From Burkholderia sp. OK233 (GTDB lineage: Bacteria; Pseudomonadota; Gammaproteobacteria; Burkholderiales; Burkholderiaceae), in contig NZ_OCSR01000001.1 in assembly GCF_900230185.1 (NCBI RefSeq), positions 4,154,001-4,218,000 of the forward strand: a stretch of DNA of 64,000 nt, given 5' to 3'. Below the pieces are notes generated by a model. That model was not told where the DNA came from, ran no database searches, and saw only the letters and a program-made list of their open reading frames with translations. Of the stretch, positions 28,661 through 38,400 are shown piece after piece (the stretch's first letter is position 1; the number at the start of each line of letters is the position of its first letter). Both the position numbers and the translations under genes were made by a program.

Positions 28661-30001
28661 ATGCAAGCCACTGAAGCCAATTTCGACGGTCTCGTCGGCC
28701 CGACCCACAATTACGCGGGGCTCTCGTTCGGCAACGTAGCGTCGCAGAACAATGAGAAGTCGGTCGCGAATCCGAAGGCCGCTGCCAAGCAAGGCCTGCG
28801 CAAGATGAAGCAGTTGGCCGACCTCGGCTTTCATCAAGGCGTGTTGCCGCCGCAGGAGCGTCCTTCGATGCGTCTCTTGCGCGAACTCGGTTTTTCGGGC
28901 GACGACGCGACGGTGATCGCACGCGTCGCCAAAGACGCGCCCGAGTTGCTGGCCGCGGCGAGTTCGGCTTCGGCGATGTGGACCGCGAATGCGGCGACGG
29001 TGAGTCCGTCAGCCGACACGCACGACGGCCGCGTGCATTTCACGCCGGCCAATCTGTGCAGCAAGCTGCATCGCGCGATTGAGCATGAATCGACGCGCCG
29101 CACCTTGCGCGCGATTTTCAGCGACGCGGATCGTTTCGCGGTGCATGAAGCGCTGCCGGGCACGCCAGCACTGGGCGACGAAGGCGCGGCGAACCACACG
29201 CGCTTTTGCTCGGAATACGCCGCACGTGGCGTCGAATTCTTCGTGTACGGCCGCAGCGAGTATCGCCGCGGGCCGGAGCCGAAGCGTTTCCCCGCACGTC
29301 AGACCTTCGAGGCGAGCCGCGCGGTCGCGCATCGTCACGGCCTGGCGGAAGCGGCCACGGTGTACGCACAGCAAAACCCCGATGTGATCGACGCGGGCGT
29401 GTTCCATAACGACGTGATCGCGGTCGGCAATCGCAATACGCTGTTCTGCCATCAACTTGCGTTTGTCGAACAGAAGGCGGTGTACGACGAACTGCGCACG
29501 AAGCTCTCAGGGCTGAAGGCCGAGTTCAACGTGATCGAAGTGCCCGATGCGCAAGTTAGCGTGTCCGACGCGGTCACGTCGTACCTGTTCAACAGCCAGT
29601 TGCTGACGCGACCGGACGGTAAACAGGTGCTGGTGGTGCCGCAGGAATGCCGCGAAAACGCGCGCGTGGGTGCCTACCTTGACGATCTGACCTCGCACAC
29701 CGGTCCGATCGACGACGTGCTCGTGTTCGATCTGCGTGAAAGCATGAAAAACGGCGGCGGTCCGGCGTGTCTGCGTCTGCGCGTGGTGTTGAACGATGCG
29801 CAGCGCGCGGCGGTGACGCCTGGCGTGTGGATCAACGACAACCTGTTCGGCCGCCTCGATACGTGGATCGAAAAGCACTATCGCGATCGTCTTGCACCGT
29901 CCGATCTGACCGATCCGCAATTGCTCGCCGAGTCGCGCACCGCGCTCGATGAACTGACGCAGATTCTCGGTCTGGGTTCGCTGTATGACTTCCAGCGCTG
30001 A
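28661..30001 (+). CDS. astB: N-succinylarginine dihydrolase AstB
   Basis: A 446-residue cytoplasmic enzyme that hydrolyses N2-succinylarginine to N2-succinylornithine, CO2 and two ammonia, AST step 2. The N-terminal signature GLVGPTHNYAGLSFGN is at about residues 10-25. The guanidine-modifying-enzyme fold continues with NHTRFCSEYAARGVEFFVYG near residue 178 and HNDVIAVGNRNTLF near residue 248. The probable catalytic Cys is in GGGPACLRLRVV near residue 370. The length equals that of known AstB proteins (about 447). It starts 9 bases after astD, and its 3' end overlaps the astE start by 17 bases. Confidence 0.94.
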   Translation: MQATEANFDGLVGPTHNYAGLSFGNVASQNNEKSVANPKAAAKQGLRKMKQLADLGFHQGVLPPQERPSMRLLRELGFSGDDATVIARVAKDAPELLAAASSASAMWTANAATVSPSADTHDGRVHFTPANLCSKLHRAIEHESTRRTLRAIFSDADRFAVHEALPGTPALGDEGAANHTRFCSEYAARGVEFFVYGRSEYRRGPEPKRFPARQTFEASRAVAHRHGLAEAATVYAQQNPDVIDAGVFHNDVIAVGNRNTLFCHQLAFVEQKAVYDELRTKLSGLKAEFNVIEVPDAQVSVSDAVTSYLFNSQLLTRPDGKQVLVVPQECRENARVGAYLDDLTSHTGPIDDVLVFDLRESMKNGGGPACLRLRVVLNDAQRAAVTPGVWINDNLFGRLDTWIEKHYRDRLAPSDLTDPQLLAESRTALDELTQILGLGSLYDFQR

Positions 30002-31043
30002 GCACGGCATGCCGGTTTCAATGCTCGACGATTTTCTTGCCTACACGTTGGCGGGGACGCGGCCTGCTGCTGAAGAGAAGCAGGGTACGTGTGCCAACAA
30101 CGGCGTGCGCTGGTCGTGGCTCGACGACGGCGTGCTGGAACTCGAACCTACGGCGCCTGAAAAGGGCGCGCGCAGCGTGCTCGCTTCCGCTGGCGTACAC
30201 GGCGACGAGACCGCGCCGATCGAACTGCTGTCGTATCTCGTGGGCGATATCGCGCGAGGCGATGCCGCCTTGTCGTGCCGCCTGCTGGTGATTCTCGGCA
30301 ACGTCGACGCGATGCGCGATGCCTGCCGCTATCGCGACGACGATCTGAACCGCCTCTTCAGCGGACGTCACACGCAGGTGCCGCACAGCCACGAAGCGCC
30401 GCGCGCGGCGGCGTTGGAGCGTGCGGCCACGCAGTTCTTTGGCGCGGCGTCGCAAGAGCAGGGCGCCCGTTGGCACGTCGACATGCATACGGCGATTCGC
30501 CCGTCGGCTTTCGAGCAATTTGCCTTGTTGCCGCATACGGGCACACCGTTTTCGCGCGCCATGTTCGAGTGGCTCGGCGAAGCGCGCATCAGCGCCGTCC
30601 TGCTGCACACCACCAAGGGCAACACCTACTCGCACTTCACTGCGCAGGCATGTGGCGCCGAGGCGTGCACGCTCGAACTCGGCAAGGTACGCCCGTTCGG
30701 TCAGAACGATCTGACGCGTTTCGCCTGCGCGGACGAAGCGCTGCGCCATCTGCTGGCCGGTACCAAGAACGGTAACGTGCCCGCGGCGATGCCGCGCGTG
30801 TTCACCGTGATCGACCAGCTAACCAAGCAAAGCGACGCATTCGAATTGCTGGTCGCGGCAGATGTGCCGAATTTCACGCCCTTCGTGAAAGACACCGTGC
30901 TCGCACGCGACGGCGATTATCGCTACACCGTGCGTCACGATGAGGAGCGCCTCGTGTTTCCGAATGCAACAGTCAAGCCTGGCTTGCGCGCGGGTTTGCT
31001 GGTGGTTGAAACGACGCAGGACACGCTCTCGAAGCTGGTTTAG
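29985..31043 (+). CDS. astE: Succinylglutamate desuccinylase AstE
   Basis: A zinc-dependent amidohydrolase of 352 residues that releases succinate and glutamate from N-succinylglutamate, the last AST step. Metal ligands are expected in AGVHGDETAPIEL near residue 68 (His and Glu) and in WHVDMHTAIRPS near residue 165 (His). The ACTLELGKVRPFG segment with the probable catalytic Glu is near residue 230. The ATG at 29985 lies inside the end of astB. A later ATG at 30009 is possible. It closes the AST operon, and the arginine-binding protein gene follows after about 270 bases. Confidence 0.9.
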   Translation: MTSSAEHGMPVSMLDDFLAYTLAGTRPAAEEKQGTCANNGVRWSWLDDGVLELEPTAPEKGARSVLASAGVHGDETAPIELLSYLVGDIARGDAALSCRLLVILGNVDAMRDACRYRDDDLNRLFSGRHTQVPHSHEAPRAAALERAATQFFGAASQEQGARWHVDMHTAIRPSAFEQFALLPHTGTPFSRAMFEWLGEARISAVLLHTTKGNTYSHFTAQACGAEACTLELGKVRPFGQNDLTRFACADEALRHLLAGTKNGNVPAAMPRVFTVIDQLTKQSDAFELLVAADVPNFTPFVKDTVLARDGDYRYTVRHDEERLVFPNATVKPGLRAGLLVVETTQDTLSKLV

Positions 31044-31313
31044 CCGCACGCCGCTTCACCGCCTTCACACATCACCTCTTGCCTGAACGCGACACGAATT
31101 TGCACCTTCGCTGTGCATCTGCGCGGTGCCGCGTGAAGGGCGTTCTTTCCTGCGCCCGCCAGGCGTGCTTTGCGAAGCCTGTACAATCCCGCCCTCGCGG
31201 CTGTTGCACTGCACCACACTGGCCGCACGAGTTTGAATCGCATTTTTGGCGCGGCAATCATGCTGGCCTGGATTCGGCTCCGTCTTATTCAATACCGTAG
31301 AGGAACACCCGTA

Positions 31314-32123
31314 ATGAAGATGAATTGGCGAAACATGGCTGCGCTCGCGCTGTTCGCGACGGCAACGGTAGCGGCAGGGTCCGCATCGGCGGCCGCCGCG
31401 TCGGCAGCGGATATCAAGGAAGTGCGCTTCGGCGTCGAGGCGTCGTATGCGCCGTTTGAATCGAAGTCGCCGTCGGGCGAGCTGCAAGGTTTCGATATCG
31501 ACATCGGCAACGCCGTGTGTGCAAAGCTGAAGGCGAAATGCGTGTGGGTCGAGAACTCGTTCGACGGCCTGATTCCGGCGTTGGAAGCGCGCAAGTTCAA
31601 CGCGATCAACTCGGACATGACGATTACGGAACAGCGCCGCCAGGCCATCGACTTCACCGATCCGATCTACACGATCCCGAATCAGATGATCGCGAAGAAG
31701 GGCAGCGGTCTGTTGCCTACGGCGGCCTCGCTCAAGGGTAAGCACGTCGGCGTGCTGCAAGGCACGATTCAGGAAACGTATGCGAAGGCGCGCTGGGCCC
31801 CTGCCGGCGTCGACGTCGTGCCGTATCAGACGCAGGACCAGATCTACGCCGACCTCGCATCGGGCCGTCTGGACGCTGCGTTCCAGGATGCGGAAGCGGC
31901 TTCGAAGGGCTTTCTGAAGAAGCCGCAAGGCGCAGGCTTCGACTTCGCCGGCCCGGCTGTCAGCGACGAGAAGCTGCTCGGCGCGGGCGTAGGCTTCGGC
32001 CTCCGCAAGGGCGACAAGGCGTTGAAGGACGCAGTGAACCAGGCGCTCAAGGAATTGAAGGCGGACGGCACGATCGACCGCTTCGCCGCGAAGTACTTCG
32101 ACGTGAAGGTCGTGTTGAAGTAA
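31314..32123 (+). CDS. Arginine/lysine/ornithine/histidine ABC transporter substrate-binding protein
   Basis: A 269-residue periplasmic binding protein of the HisJ/ArgT/AotJ group. The ATG at 31314 (MKMNWRNMAALALF) follows GAGGAACACCCGTA, and the signal peptide probably ends near ASAAAASAAD. Ligand-binding segments are VRFGVEASYAPFESKSPSG near residue 40, FDIDIGNAVCAKLKAKCVW near residue 60, NAINSDMTITEQRRQAIDFT near residue 98, and LDAAFQDAEAA near residue 188. It is likely the binding partner of HisQMP about 9 kb upstream, separated from it by the catabolic genes. The frame is open further upstream to 31170, but that extension lacks a signal sequence. Confidence 0.88.
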   Translation: MKMNWRNMAALALFATATVAAGSASAAAASAADIKEVRFGVEASYAPFESKSPSGELQGFDIDIGNAVCAKLKAKCVWVENSFDGLIPALEARKFNAINSDMTITEQRRQAIDFTDPIYTIPNQMIAKKGSGLLPTAASLKGKHVGVLQGTIQETYAKARWAPAGVDVVPYQTQDQIYADLASGRLDAAFQDAEAASKGFLKKPQGAGFDFAGPAVSDEKLLGAGVGFGLRKGDKALKDAVNQALKELKADGTIDRFAAKYFDVKVVLK

Positions 32124-32158
32124 GGCGTTGTGCGTTTTGCCTGAATGGTTTTGCTTGA

Positions 32159-32194
32159 GACAGCCGGCCGCTTGATGCGGCCGGTTGTCTTTTG
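32159..32194. terminator. Rho-independent terminator after the arginine-binding protein gene
   Basis: A stem GACAGCCGGCCGC with GCGGCCGGTTGTC (one G-T pair) and the loop TTGAT is followed by TTTT. It lies between the convergent binding-protein and acetoacetate decarboxylase genes. Confidence 0.85.
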
Positions 32195-32200
32195 AGGCTG

Positions 32201-32959
32201 TCAGCGAACGTTCGCTTCAGGCTGATCGAGATAGTCGAATACCACTTCACCGAGTCCTAGCGTCAGATCGGCAATCAGATGCCGCGCCTCGACGATTTCG
32301 AGCACCGGCAATTCCGCGACCGGTGCCAGAGCATGGTGTGCCAGTTCGAGCGAAGCGGGACCCGTCCATGCACCTTTAAGGGTGATGTCTTGCAGGTAGT
32401 AGCGCACCAGTTCGCAAATGCGCGGTGTGCCGTCCACGTGCGGAATCACCTTCAGCAGGAAGTTCGGCGTCTCCAGACGCTTCTGTTGCTGCGCGAGGTC
32501 CAGTTGCCGATGCTTGTAGCCGATCGTGCCGGTGGCGATGCGCACCGGGCCGTAGTCGAGCGTGCCGACGAGTGTGTCGGTATGCACTTCCAGCACCGGC
32601 GAGGCGAGCTTCTTCGGAAAGCCCCACAACTCGCGGCCGCCGGCGATCGGCGGATGGTCGTCCAGATACATGGCCAGCGTGTAACCGCCTGCCACGCCGT
32701 TGTACGACACCGGGATCACCTGACCGCTTTCCGTGTAGTCACCGAAGCCGGTCGAATCCGGCATGCGAATGAATTCGTAATGGACGAGCGGCTCGCCGAT
32801 CTGCAGCGGCTCGGGCACCACGGCACGCAGTTTGTCCGGATCGGTGCGGTAAGTGATGATCAGGAATTCCCGGTCGACGAAACGATACGGACCCATCGGA
32901 AACGCCGGGCTCGTGATCGGCATCGCGAAGGCATTTGACAGCACGCTTTTGACGTCCAT
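32201..32959 (-). CDS. adc: Acetoacetate decarboxylase
   Basis: A 252-residue enzyme expected to decarboxylate acetoacetate to acetone and CO2 through a Schiff base. The catalytic lysine region is visible as ELWGFPKKLASPV near residue 113, and the N-terminal MPITSPAFPMGPY and ITYRTDPDKLRAVVPEPL segments are typical. The length is close to the clostridial enzyme (about 244). An acetoacetate-decarboxylase-like protein with another substrate cannot be excluded, because the superfamily is functionally diverse. The gene is monocistronic and convergent with the arginine-binding protein gene. Confidence 0.87.
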   Translation of the reverse strand: MDVKSVLSNAFAMPITSPAFPMGPYRFVDREFLIITYRTDPDKLRAVVPEPLQIGEPLVHYEFIRMPDSTGFGDYTESGQVIPVSYNGVAGGYTLAMYLDDHPPIAGGRELWGFPKKLASPVLEVHTDTLVGTLDYGPVRIATGTIGYKHRQLDLAQQQKRLETPNFLLKVIPHVDGTPRICELVRYYLQDITLKGAWTGPASLELAHHALAPVAELPVLEIVEARHLIADLTLGLGEVVFDYLDQPEANVR

Positions 32960-33237
32960 GATTTTCCTTGGTGGTTAAAGACGGGGGTAGCGCCGGTGGT
33001 GGAACGCTTCTGCACTGCACAAGAGTATCGTCGATTCTTTCCTTCTCTTCAGCGAGACTGGTTGCCAATTATTTCGAGATATTGCGGCGTTGACATGTCC
33101 GGGTGCATCGGCCTGCGCTAAAATCGCTGGGCACACCGCACGCGCAAAGGGCCTCAGGCCTTGGATGTGCGCGATTGGTGCAGCAAAAACCAAAATACAG
33201 CAGGAAGCGCCAGGGCGGCGCTTAGCGGGGGACCAGA

Positions 33238-34608
33238 ATGACCACCATCGCAATCGAGAATCCGAGCCAGACGGGGGCTGCGGACGATGCACAACTGAAT
33301 GCCAGCTTCGCGCGCCAGCCGATTCTGAATCGGGATGGCATGCTATGCGGCTATGAGATCAAGGTGCACGCGCCGGAATTGCCTGTGAGCGCCGAATCCG
33401 ACGCGGGCGCAGCATCGGCCGCCGGTCCGGCTGCCGACGCCTTGCCGGGCCGCGCGCCCGAGCCGGCGCAGCTCGTGGCGCGAGCTGTGATTCGCGGTTT
33501 GATGCAGGGCAATGTGCGCGGTGCGCTCACCGGGCATCCCGCTTACGTCGATGTAAGCCGCGAGATGCTGTTCGACGATTCCATCCAGCACCTGCCCACT
33601 GACCGCTTCATGTTCGAATTGTCGCCGTCGATCCTGGTCGACGATGCGCTGATTGCGCGCATCGTTCAATTGCACGGTCGACGCTATCGCTTCGTACTCG
33701 ACGAAGTGACGCAGCCCGATGAAACGTTTGCGAAGCTGCTGCCCTACGCGGAAGTCGTCAAGATCGATTTCACACGGGCGTCGAAAGCGCTATTGCCCAA
33801 ATTGACGAGCGTGCTCAAGTCCGCGGGCAAGCTGCTGATCGCGCTGGGTCTCGATGCACAGGCCGATTTCGAAGAGGCGCATGGTCTCGGATTCGACCGT
33901 TTCCAAGGCTACTTCTTCGCGCGTGCGCAGACCTCTACGACGCGGCGTGTCAGCGCGCCGCGGCATGCATTGCTGAATCTGCTGCAACTGCTGTCGGGCG
34001 ACCCGACCGTCGCGCAACTCGAAGCCGAACTCAAGTTGAATCCGGTGCTGGTCATGCATCTGATGAAGCTCGCGAATTCGAGCGGCCTCGCCGTCGGCCA
34101 CAAGGTCACGACGCTGCGCGAAGCGATCAACGCGACCGGCACCAATCGGATTGCCCGCTGGACGCAATTGCTGCTGTACGCGGACGGCCGCAAGGTCGCG
34201 CTGGAAGACGATCCCTTGCTGCAACTCGCGGCGACCCGGGCGCGTTTCATGGAACTGGCGATCGAGCGTTTGCCCGAAGCGGGGCGTGACGAAGCCGATG
34301 CGGCGTTTCTGACTGGCGTGTTTTCGTTCGTCGATGCGGTGTTCGGCGGCTCGCTCGAAAGCACGCTGAATGTACTGACGCTATCGCGGCCGATTCAGGC
34401 GGGCATCTTGCATCGGCAGGGCGTGTTGGGGTTGTTGCTGACCGCAGTCGAAGCGCTCGAGCGCGGGGCGTGGGATGAACTCGATGCCTTGTGTGCGCGC
34501 TTGCAGCCGTTGACGGTGGAAGAGATCGCGCTGCTGGGGTTGGCGGCGGGGGCGTGGGCTGGGGTCGCGGATCGGAGCGCGGAGGGGTTGGAGCGGATTG
34601 AGGATTGA
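33238..34608 (+). CDS. Degenerate EAL plus HDOD signalling protein (paralogue 1)
   Basis: A 456-residue protein of the YuxH type. An EAL-like domain spans about residues 20-235 (ARQPILNRDGML, MFELSPSILVDD, VVKIDF, FDRFQGYFFARAQ). An HDOD domain follows at about residues 240-420 (LLNLLQLLSGDPTVAQLEAE, LMKLANSSGLAVGHKVTTLRE). The EAL triad is not conserved, since the expected position reads YEIKVHA, and other metal ligands are missing. It therefore probably does not hydrolyse cyclic di-GMP and may act as a binding or scaffold protein. An alanine/proline-rich insert at about residues 45-75 is unusual. It resembles the protein encoded at 38401-39735 across its length. Confidence 0.87.
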   Translation: MTTIAIENPSQTGAADDAQLNASFARQPILNRDGMLCGYEIKVHAPELPVSAESDAGAASAAGPAADALPGRAPEPAQLVARAVIRGLMQGNVRGALTGHPAYVDVSREMLFDDSIQHLPTDRFMFELSPSILVDDALIARIVQLHGRRYRFVLDEVTQPDETFAKLLPYAEVVKIDFTRASKALLPKLTSVLKSAGKLLIALGLDAQADFEEAHGLGFDRFQGYFFARAQTSTTRRVSAPRHALLNLLQLLSGDPTVAQLEAELKLNPVLVMHLMKLANSSGLAVGHKVTTLREAINATGTNRIARWTQLLLYADGRKVALEDDPLLQLAATRARFMELAIERLPEAGRDEADAAFLTGVFSFVDAVFGGSLESTLNVLTLSRPIQAGILHRQGVLGLLLTAVEALERGAWDELDALCARLQPLTVEEIALLGLAAGAWAGVADRSAEGLERIED

Positions 34609-34628
34609 GGGGCGGGTGGTTTGAATCA

Positions 34629-34657
34629 AAGGCCGGCATGCTGCGCATGCCGGCCTT
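34629..34657. terminator. Candidate bidirectional terminator hairpin
   Basis: The stem AAAGGCCGGCATG with CATGCCGGCCTT forms a strong hairpin between the convergent EAL-HDOD and HDOD genes. No clear T-tract follows on either strand, so it could act as a Rho-independent terminator only weakly. Confidence 0.5.
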
Positions 34658-34738
34658 CGCACATCTGAGATTCATGACTTAGGGCAAATACAAAACCGGT
34701 GAGAGTGAAGCACCGTGATCAACGATCACGCCACGTCT

Positions 34739-36220
34739 TCACATCATCTCCATTTCCTGCATCTGCCCCAGGCCAAAAAAACGTCCTAACTCCTTGGCTA
34801 ACTCATTCAACGCGCTCATTTCCTTCTGCGATATTCGCCGTGGCTCCTGCGTATGAGACCAGTCGCCATATAACAGCGCCACCGTCTGATCGGTGTCGTC
34901 GACTACCGGCAGCAGCACGAAGGCACGGGCGTCGTCGAACGAACGGCGGAACCATTCCGGCAATCGCGCGACCATCTTCGGGTCGCGTGCGTTCTCGATG
35001 AAAATGCCGACCGAGTTCGCGATCGCGAGATGAAACACGTCGGGCTCGAAGGCGGTATTGAACGACAGCTTCGGCAGCGCCGCATCGATCTTCGGACCGA
35101 GCCCGAGGCGCGCCTTGAAGGTGCCGTTGCTGTGTTTGACGAACACCACCGTGCGCGCAAAGCCGAGCGCCGCCAGCACGGTTTCCGCGGCCAGCGCGAG
35201 GGCCGGCGCGAGCGCGCTGCCGTCGGGCAGGCCGCGCAGATCGCCCACCCCCGCCGCGATGCGCGCTTCCGGATTGAGTGCCTCGCGAGCGATCGCGTCC
35301 GCATTGGCGCGCAATTCCACAATCTCGCGCATCACGCCGTCGCCGCCTTCTTCACGGGCGAGCGCGATGCTCATCCCATGCAGCACGTCCGGATCGGTAT
35401 TCAGTGCGTGGCTGTATTCCTGCGCCAGTTCGGCGATGCGTTCTTCGCGCTCCCAGTCCGGCATGTTCTGCTGGGTCAGCACGTCGGCGACCGCCGTCGA
35501 ATAGTTGGTGATGGCGCGCAGCCACTGCACCTGGCGCGGCTGCTCGACGTCCAGCGGATCGAACTCGCCCATGCCGGAGCGGATCATGTCCGGCAGGCGC
35601 CAGCGCACCGCGGCTTCGGCGCCGATTTCGTCGAACGTGACGCCGAGCACCAGCACGCAGGCATCGGCTTCGAGGGTGCCGTCTTCGATATGCCGGCGGA
35701 TCTGATCCCATTCGGCGTCGAGATAAAACACCACCAGCAGCTTGCCGATCTGCCGCATCAGCGTGCAGACCACGGCTTCTTCGCCGGCGCGCAGATCGCC
35801 GCGCTCGGTCAGCTTGCGCGCGACGCAGCCCGACAGCAGCGTGCGGTTCAATTCGAGTTTCGCGTCGATGCGGCGCGGCGCGCTGTGATGAAAGTGATCG
35901 ACGATTTTCAGGCCGACCACCAGATGGCCGACCGCGTCCATGCCGAGCACCATCAGCGCGCGCGACACGGTGGTGATGTTGCCGCCAAACGCCATGTACA
36001 TGGCCGAGTTGGCCAGCCGCAGCACTTTTTGCGTCAACGCGAAATCCGACAACACGACCTGCACGAGGCCGGTGAAGTCGAGGTCGTCGTTGTTCATCGC
36101 CGCCATGGTGGTACGCAACGACTGCGACAGCATGGGGAAATCGCCGCGCTCGCTCATTCGCGTCCAGAGCCGGTCGAGCACCGCCGCCTTTACCATGTGA
36201 GTCCCGCCAAAGCCATACAT
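34739..36220 (-). CDS. HDOD domain signalling protein
   Basis: A 493-residue protein with an N-terminal HDOD domain (about residues 20-215, with SDFALTQKVLRLANSAMYM and ITTVSRALMVLGMDAVGHLV) and a C-terminal GAF-like region (about residues 330-480). HDOD domains share the HD-hydrolase fold but lack its catalytic residues. They are found in signalling proteins linked to cyclic di-GMP, motility or stress. I chose the ATG at 36220 (MYGFGGTHMVKAAVL), preceded by GGAAC. The ATG at 36196 is equally possible. The open frame to 36466 would overlap the upstream gene. It lies 67 bases downstream of the GGDEF-EAL gene on the same strand, so the two are probably co-transcribed. Confidence 0.8.
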   Translation of the reverse strand: MYGFGGTHMVKAAVLDRLWTRMSERGDFPMLSQSLRTTMAAMNNDDLDFTGLVQVVLSDFALTQKVLRLANSAMYMAFGGNITTVSRALMVLGMDAVGHLVVGLKIVDHFHHSAPRRIDAKLELNRTLLSGCVARKLTERGDLRAGEEAVVCTLMRQIGKLLVVFYLDAEWDQIRRHIEDGTLEADACVLVLGVTFDEIGAEAAVRWRLPDMIRSGMGEFDPLDVEQPRQVQWLRAITNYSTAVADVLTQQNMPDWEREERIAELAQEYSHALNTDPDVLHGMSIALAREEGGDGVMREIVELRANADAIAREALNPEARIAAGVGDLRGLPDGSALAPALALAAETVLAALGFARTVVFVKHSNGTFKARLGLGPKIDAALPKLSFNTAFEPDVFHLAIANSVGIFIENARDPKMVARLPEWFRRSFDDARAFVLLPVVDDTDQTVALLYGDWSHTQEPRRISQKEMSALNELAKELGRFFGLGQMQEMEMM

Positions 36221-36287
36221 GTTCCAATGAATGCCACACCGGCACGAGGCCGGCATCTTCCGCTGCGCACGAGGTTTGCTCTCATCG

Positions 36288-38102
36288 CTATGCGCTGTGC
36301 AGATGAAGCGTGCGCGCTTCGAAACGCTGTGCGAGTTCGTCGGAGGGCAACGCCTTGCAGACGAGCCATCCCTGAATATGGTCGCATCCCATCTCGGTGA
36401 GCAGGGTGCGTTGTGCTTCCGTTTCGACGCCCTCGGCAACCAGTTCGAGATCGAGCGTTTGTGCAAGCCCGACGACTGCGCTAACGATTGCCTGATCGTT
36501 CCGGGAGGTTAGCAGATTCTCGACAAAACTCCTGTCGATCTTGAGCTTGGCCAGGGGGAATCGTTGCAGGTAAGCCAGACTGGAATAGCCGGTGCCGAAA
36601 TCGTCGACGGCAAAGCGGATGCCCATCGCCGTCAATTCTTCGAGCAGACCCTTGGCATGTGCCGGGTCGTGCATCAGCAGGCTTTCGGTGATCTCGAACA
36701 CGAGGCGGCGTGGATCGATGCCCGTCAACTCGATCGCTTCGCGCACGCTGTCCTTGAAACGCGGATCGCGGAACTGCTGCGGCGACACGTTGACGGCGAC
36801 GTATTGCAACGAGATGCCCCGCGCGTCCCACTGGATCAACTGCATGCAGGCGACCTTCAGCACCCAGTTACCGAGGAAGTTGATCAGGCCGATCGATTCC
36901 GCGAGCGGAATGAACATCGAAGGGGGAACGAGGCCGTGCACGGGATGCGACCAGCGGATCAACGCTTCGACGCCGACCACACCGTGCGTGCGGCTGCTCG
37001 TGATCGGCTGGAAGTGCAGCGAGAACTCGCCATTGCGCACGCCGTCGTAGAGATCGGCCTCCAGCTTCAGGCGCTCGGCGTCGGCGGGGTTGTCGTCTGG
37101 TACATAGAAGGCGAGCGTGTTGCCGCCGGCCGCCTTGGCCTGCAGCAAGGCATGGTCGGCCCAGCGCAGCAGGTGAGTGTCGTGGGCGGCGTCGTCGTTG
37201 GCGTGGCGCACGTCGGGGTAGAGCGCAATGCCGATGCTCGCCGACAAGTGCACCTGCTGGCCGTTGAAGACATACGGCTGCTGGATCGCCGTCAACAGGC
37301 GGCGCGCCAGCGCTTCGGCCGCGGCGGCGGCGTCGGTGCGGCTCGCGGCAGGCTTCACGAGGATCGCGAATTCGTCGCTGGCGACACGCGCCACCGTCTC
37401 GTTCGGGCTCGTCATGTTCAATAGACGCCGCGCCGTGTCGCGCAACATCTCGTCGCCGGCATCGTAGCCGAGCGCGCGGTTCACGCGTTGATAGTCGTCC
37501 AGGTCGAGCAGCAGCAGGGCGGCCGGCGTACCGTGGGCGTCGGCCTGCTGCTGCGCGTCGAGCAGCGCGGGGATCAGCGCCGGCTGATTGGCCAGGTTGG
37601 TCAGGCGGTCCAGGTGCAGTGCCTGGGTCAGGCGTTCCTCGGTGGCGCGCCATGCGGATACGTCGAAGCCGGCGATCGCATAGCCTTCGACGCTGTCATG
37701 CGTGCTGCGTACCACGCGCAGTTCGACTGTGATCGGGTAGGTCAGTGACTTGATGAGGCCGAGTGTGGCTTTTTCGACGTTGCCCGTGGCGGTGGCGCGC
37801 GTCAGCAGCGCGTCGAGGCGCGGCACGTCGGCAGGCGCCACGAGATCGTGAAGCGTGATGGTCTCGAGATACTCACGGTGATAACCGATGAAGCGCAGGC
37901 TCGCGTCGGAAACATAGAGGAAGCGCAGGCCCTCATCGATGTGCGCCAGCAGGTCGACGGCGCCGACCACCTGTTCCAGTTGCGCAGTGCGGCTGGCGCC
38001 GGCCTGCGGTTTGCCGTGGGCATGCCGGCCGAACGCACGAAACCGGTCGATGACCGTGCGCAAGGAGCCCCGGCGGGGCGCGGTGATCCTGTTCGCTTCC
38101 AT
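36288..38102 (-). CDS. PAS-GGDEF-EAL protein, degenerate cyclase and probable c-di-GMP phosphodiesterase
   Basis: A 604-residue cytoplasmic protein with a PAS-like sensor (about residues 40-150), a GGDEF domain (about 165-325) and an EAL domain (about 340-595). The GGDEF signature is replaced by VASDEF, so diguanylate cyclase activity is doubtful, though GTP binding could persist. The EAL domain keeps GVEALIRW, FEITESLLM, the DDFGTGYSSL loop and LKIDRSFV, as expected of an active phosphodiesterase. An alternative ATG at 38117 adds five residues. It is followed by the HDOD gene on the same strand. Divergently, another EAL-HDOD gene begins at 38401, so the proteins may form a shared signalling module. 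Confidence 0.9.
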   Translation of the reverse strand: MEANRITAPRRGSLRTVIDRFRAFGRHAHGKPQAGASRTAQLEQVVGAVDLLAHIDEGLRFLYVSDASLRFIGYHREYLETITLHDLVAPADVPRLDALLTRATATGNVEKATLGLIKSLTYPITVELRVVRSTHDSVEGYAIAGFDVSAWRATEERLTQALHLDRLTNLANQPALIPALLDAQQQADAHGTPAALLLLDLDDYQRVNRALGYDAGDEMLRDTARRLLNMTSPNETVARVASDEFAILVKPAASRTDAAAAAEALARRLLTAIQQPYVFNGQQVHLSASIGIALYPDVRHANDDAAHDTHLLRWADHALLQAKAAGGNTLAFYVPDDNPADAERLKLEADLYDGVRNGEFSLHFQPITSSRTHGVVGVEALIRWSHPVHGLVPPSMFIPLAESIGLINFLGNWVLKVACMQLIQWDARGISLQYVAVNVSPQQFRDPRFKDSVREAIELTGIDPRRLVFEITESLLMHDPAHAKGLLEELTAMGIRFAVDDFGTGYSSLAYLQRFPLAKLKIDRSFVENLLTSRNDQAIVSAVVGLAQTLDLELVAEGVETEAQRTLLTEMGCDHIQGWLVCKALPSDELAQRFEARTLHLHSA

Positions 38103-38400
38103 GTTTGTCGCTGGCAACCTGTGTTCGTCTGCAGGCGGGGCGGCTTACTGCCCGCCGTGTTCGGGCGGTTGAGAGGTATCAGGCCGCCCCATCAGAACAA
38201 GATAACGACCCGCGGCGGGAAATCTTTAGCGCCTGCTGCAAAAAACAAATGGTAAGGAAGCAGCGGTGTGGCCCGGCCGCCTCGCCAGGGCGATTCAGTT
38301 AAAGTGGACTGGCTTCGTTTCCGTTAATACGTCAAACCTGCTGTGCAGTGCCGGCGATGACGTCGCTGCGTAGCTTTCCGAACACTTGCACCGATGATCC

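Noticed and set aside
27461..28837. A 458-residue minus-strand open frame opposite astD
   Set aside because: It is the antisense shadow of a well-supported aldehyde dehydrogenase gene.
35030..36400. A 456-residue plus-strand open frame opposite the HDOD gene
   Set aside because: No domain or ribosome binding site, and codon positions match the minus-strand gene.
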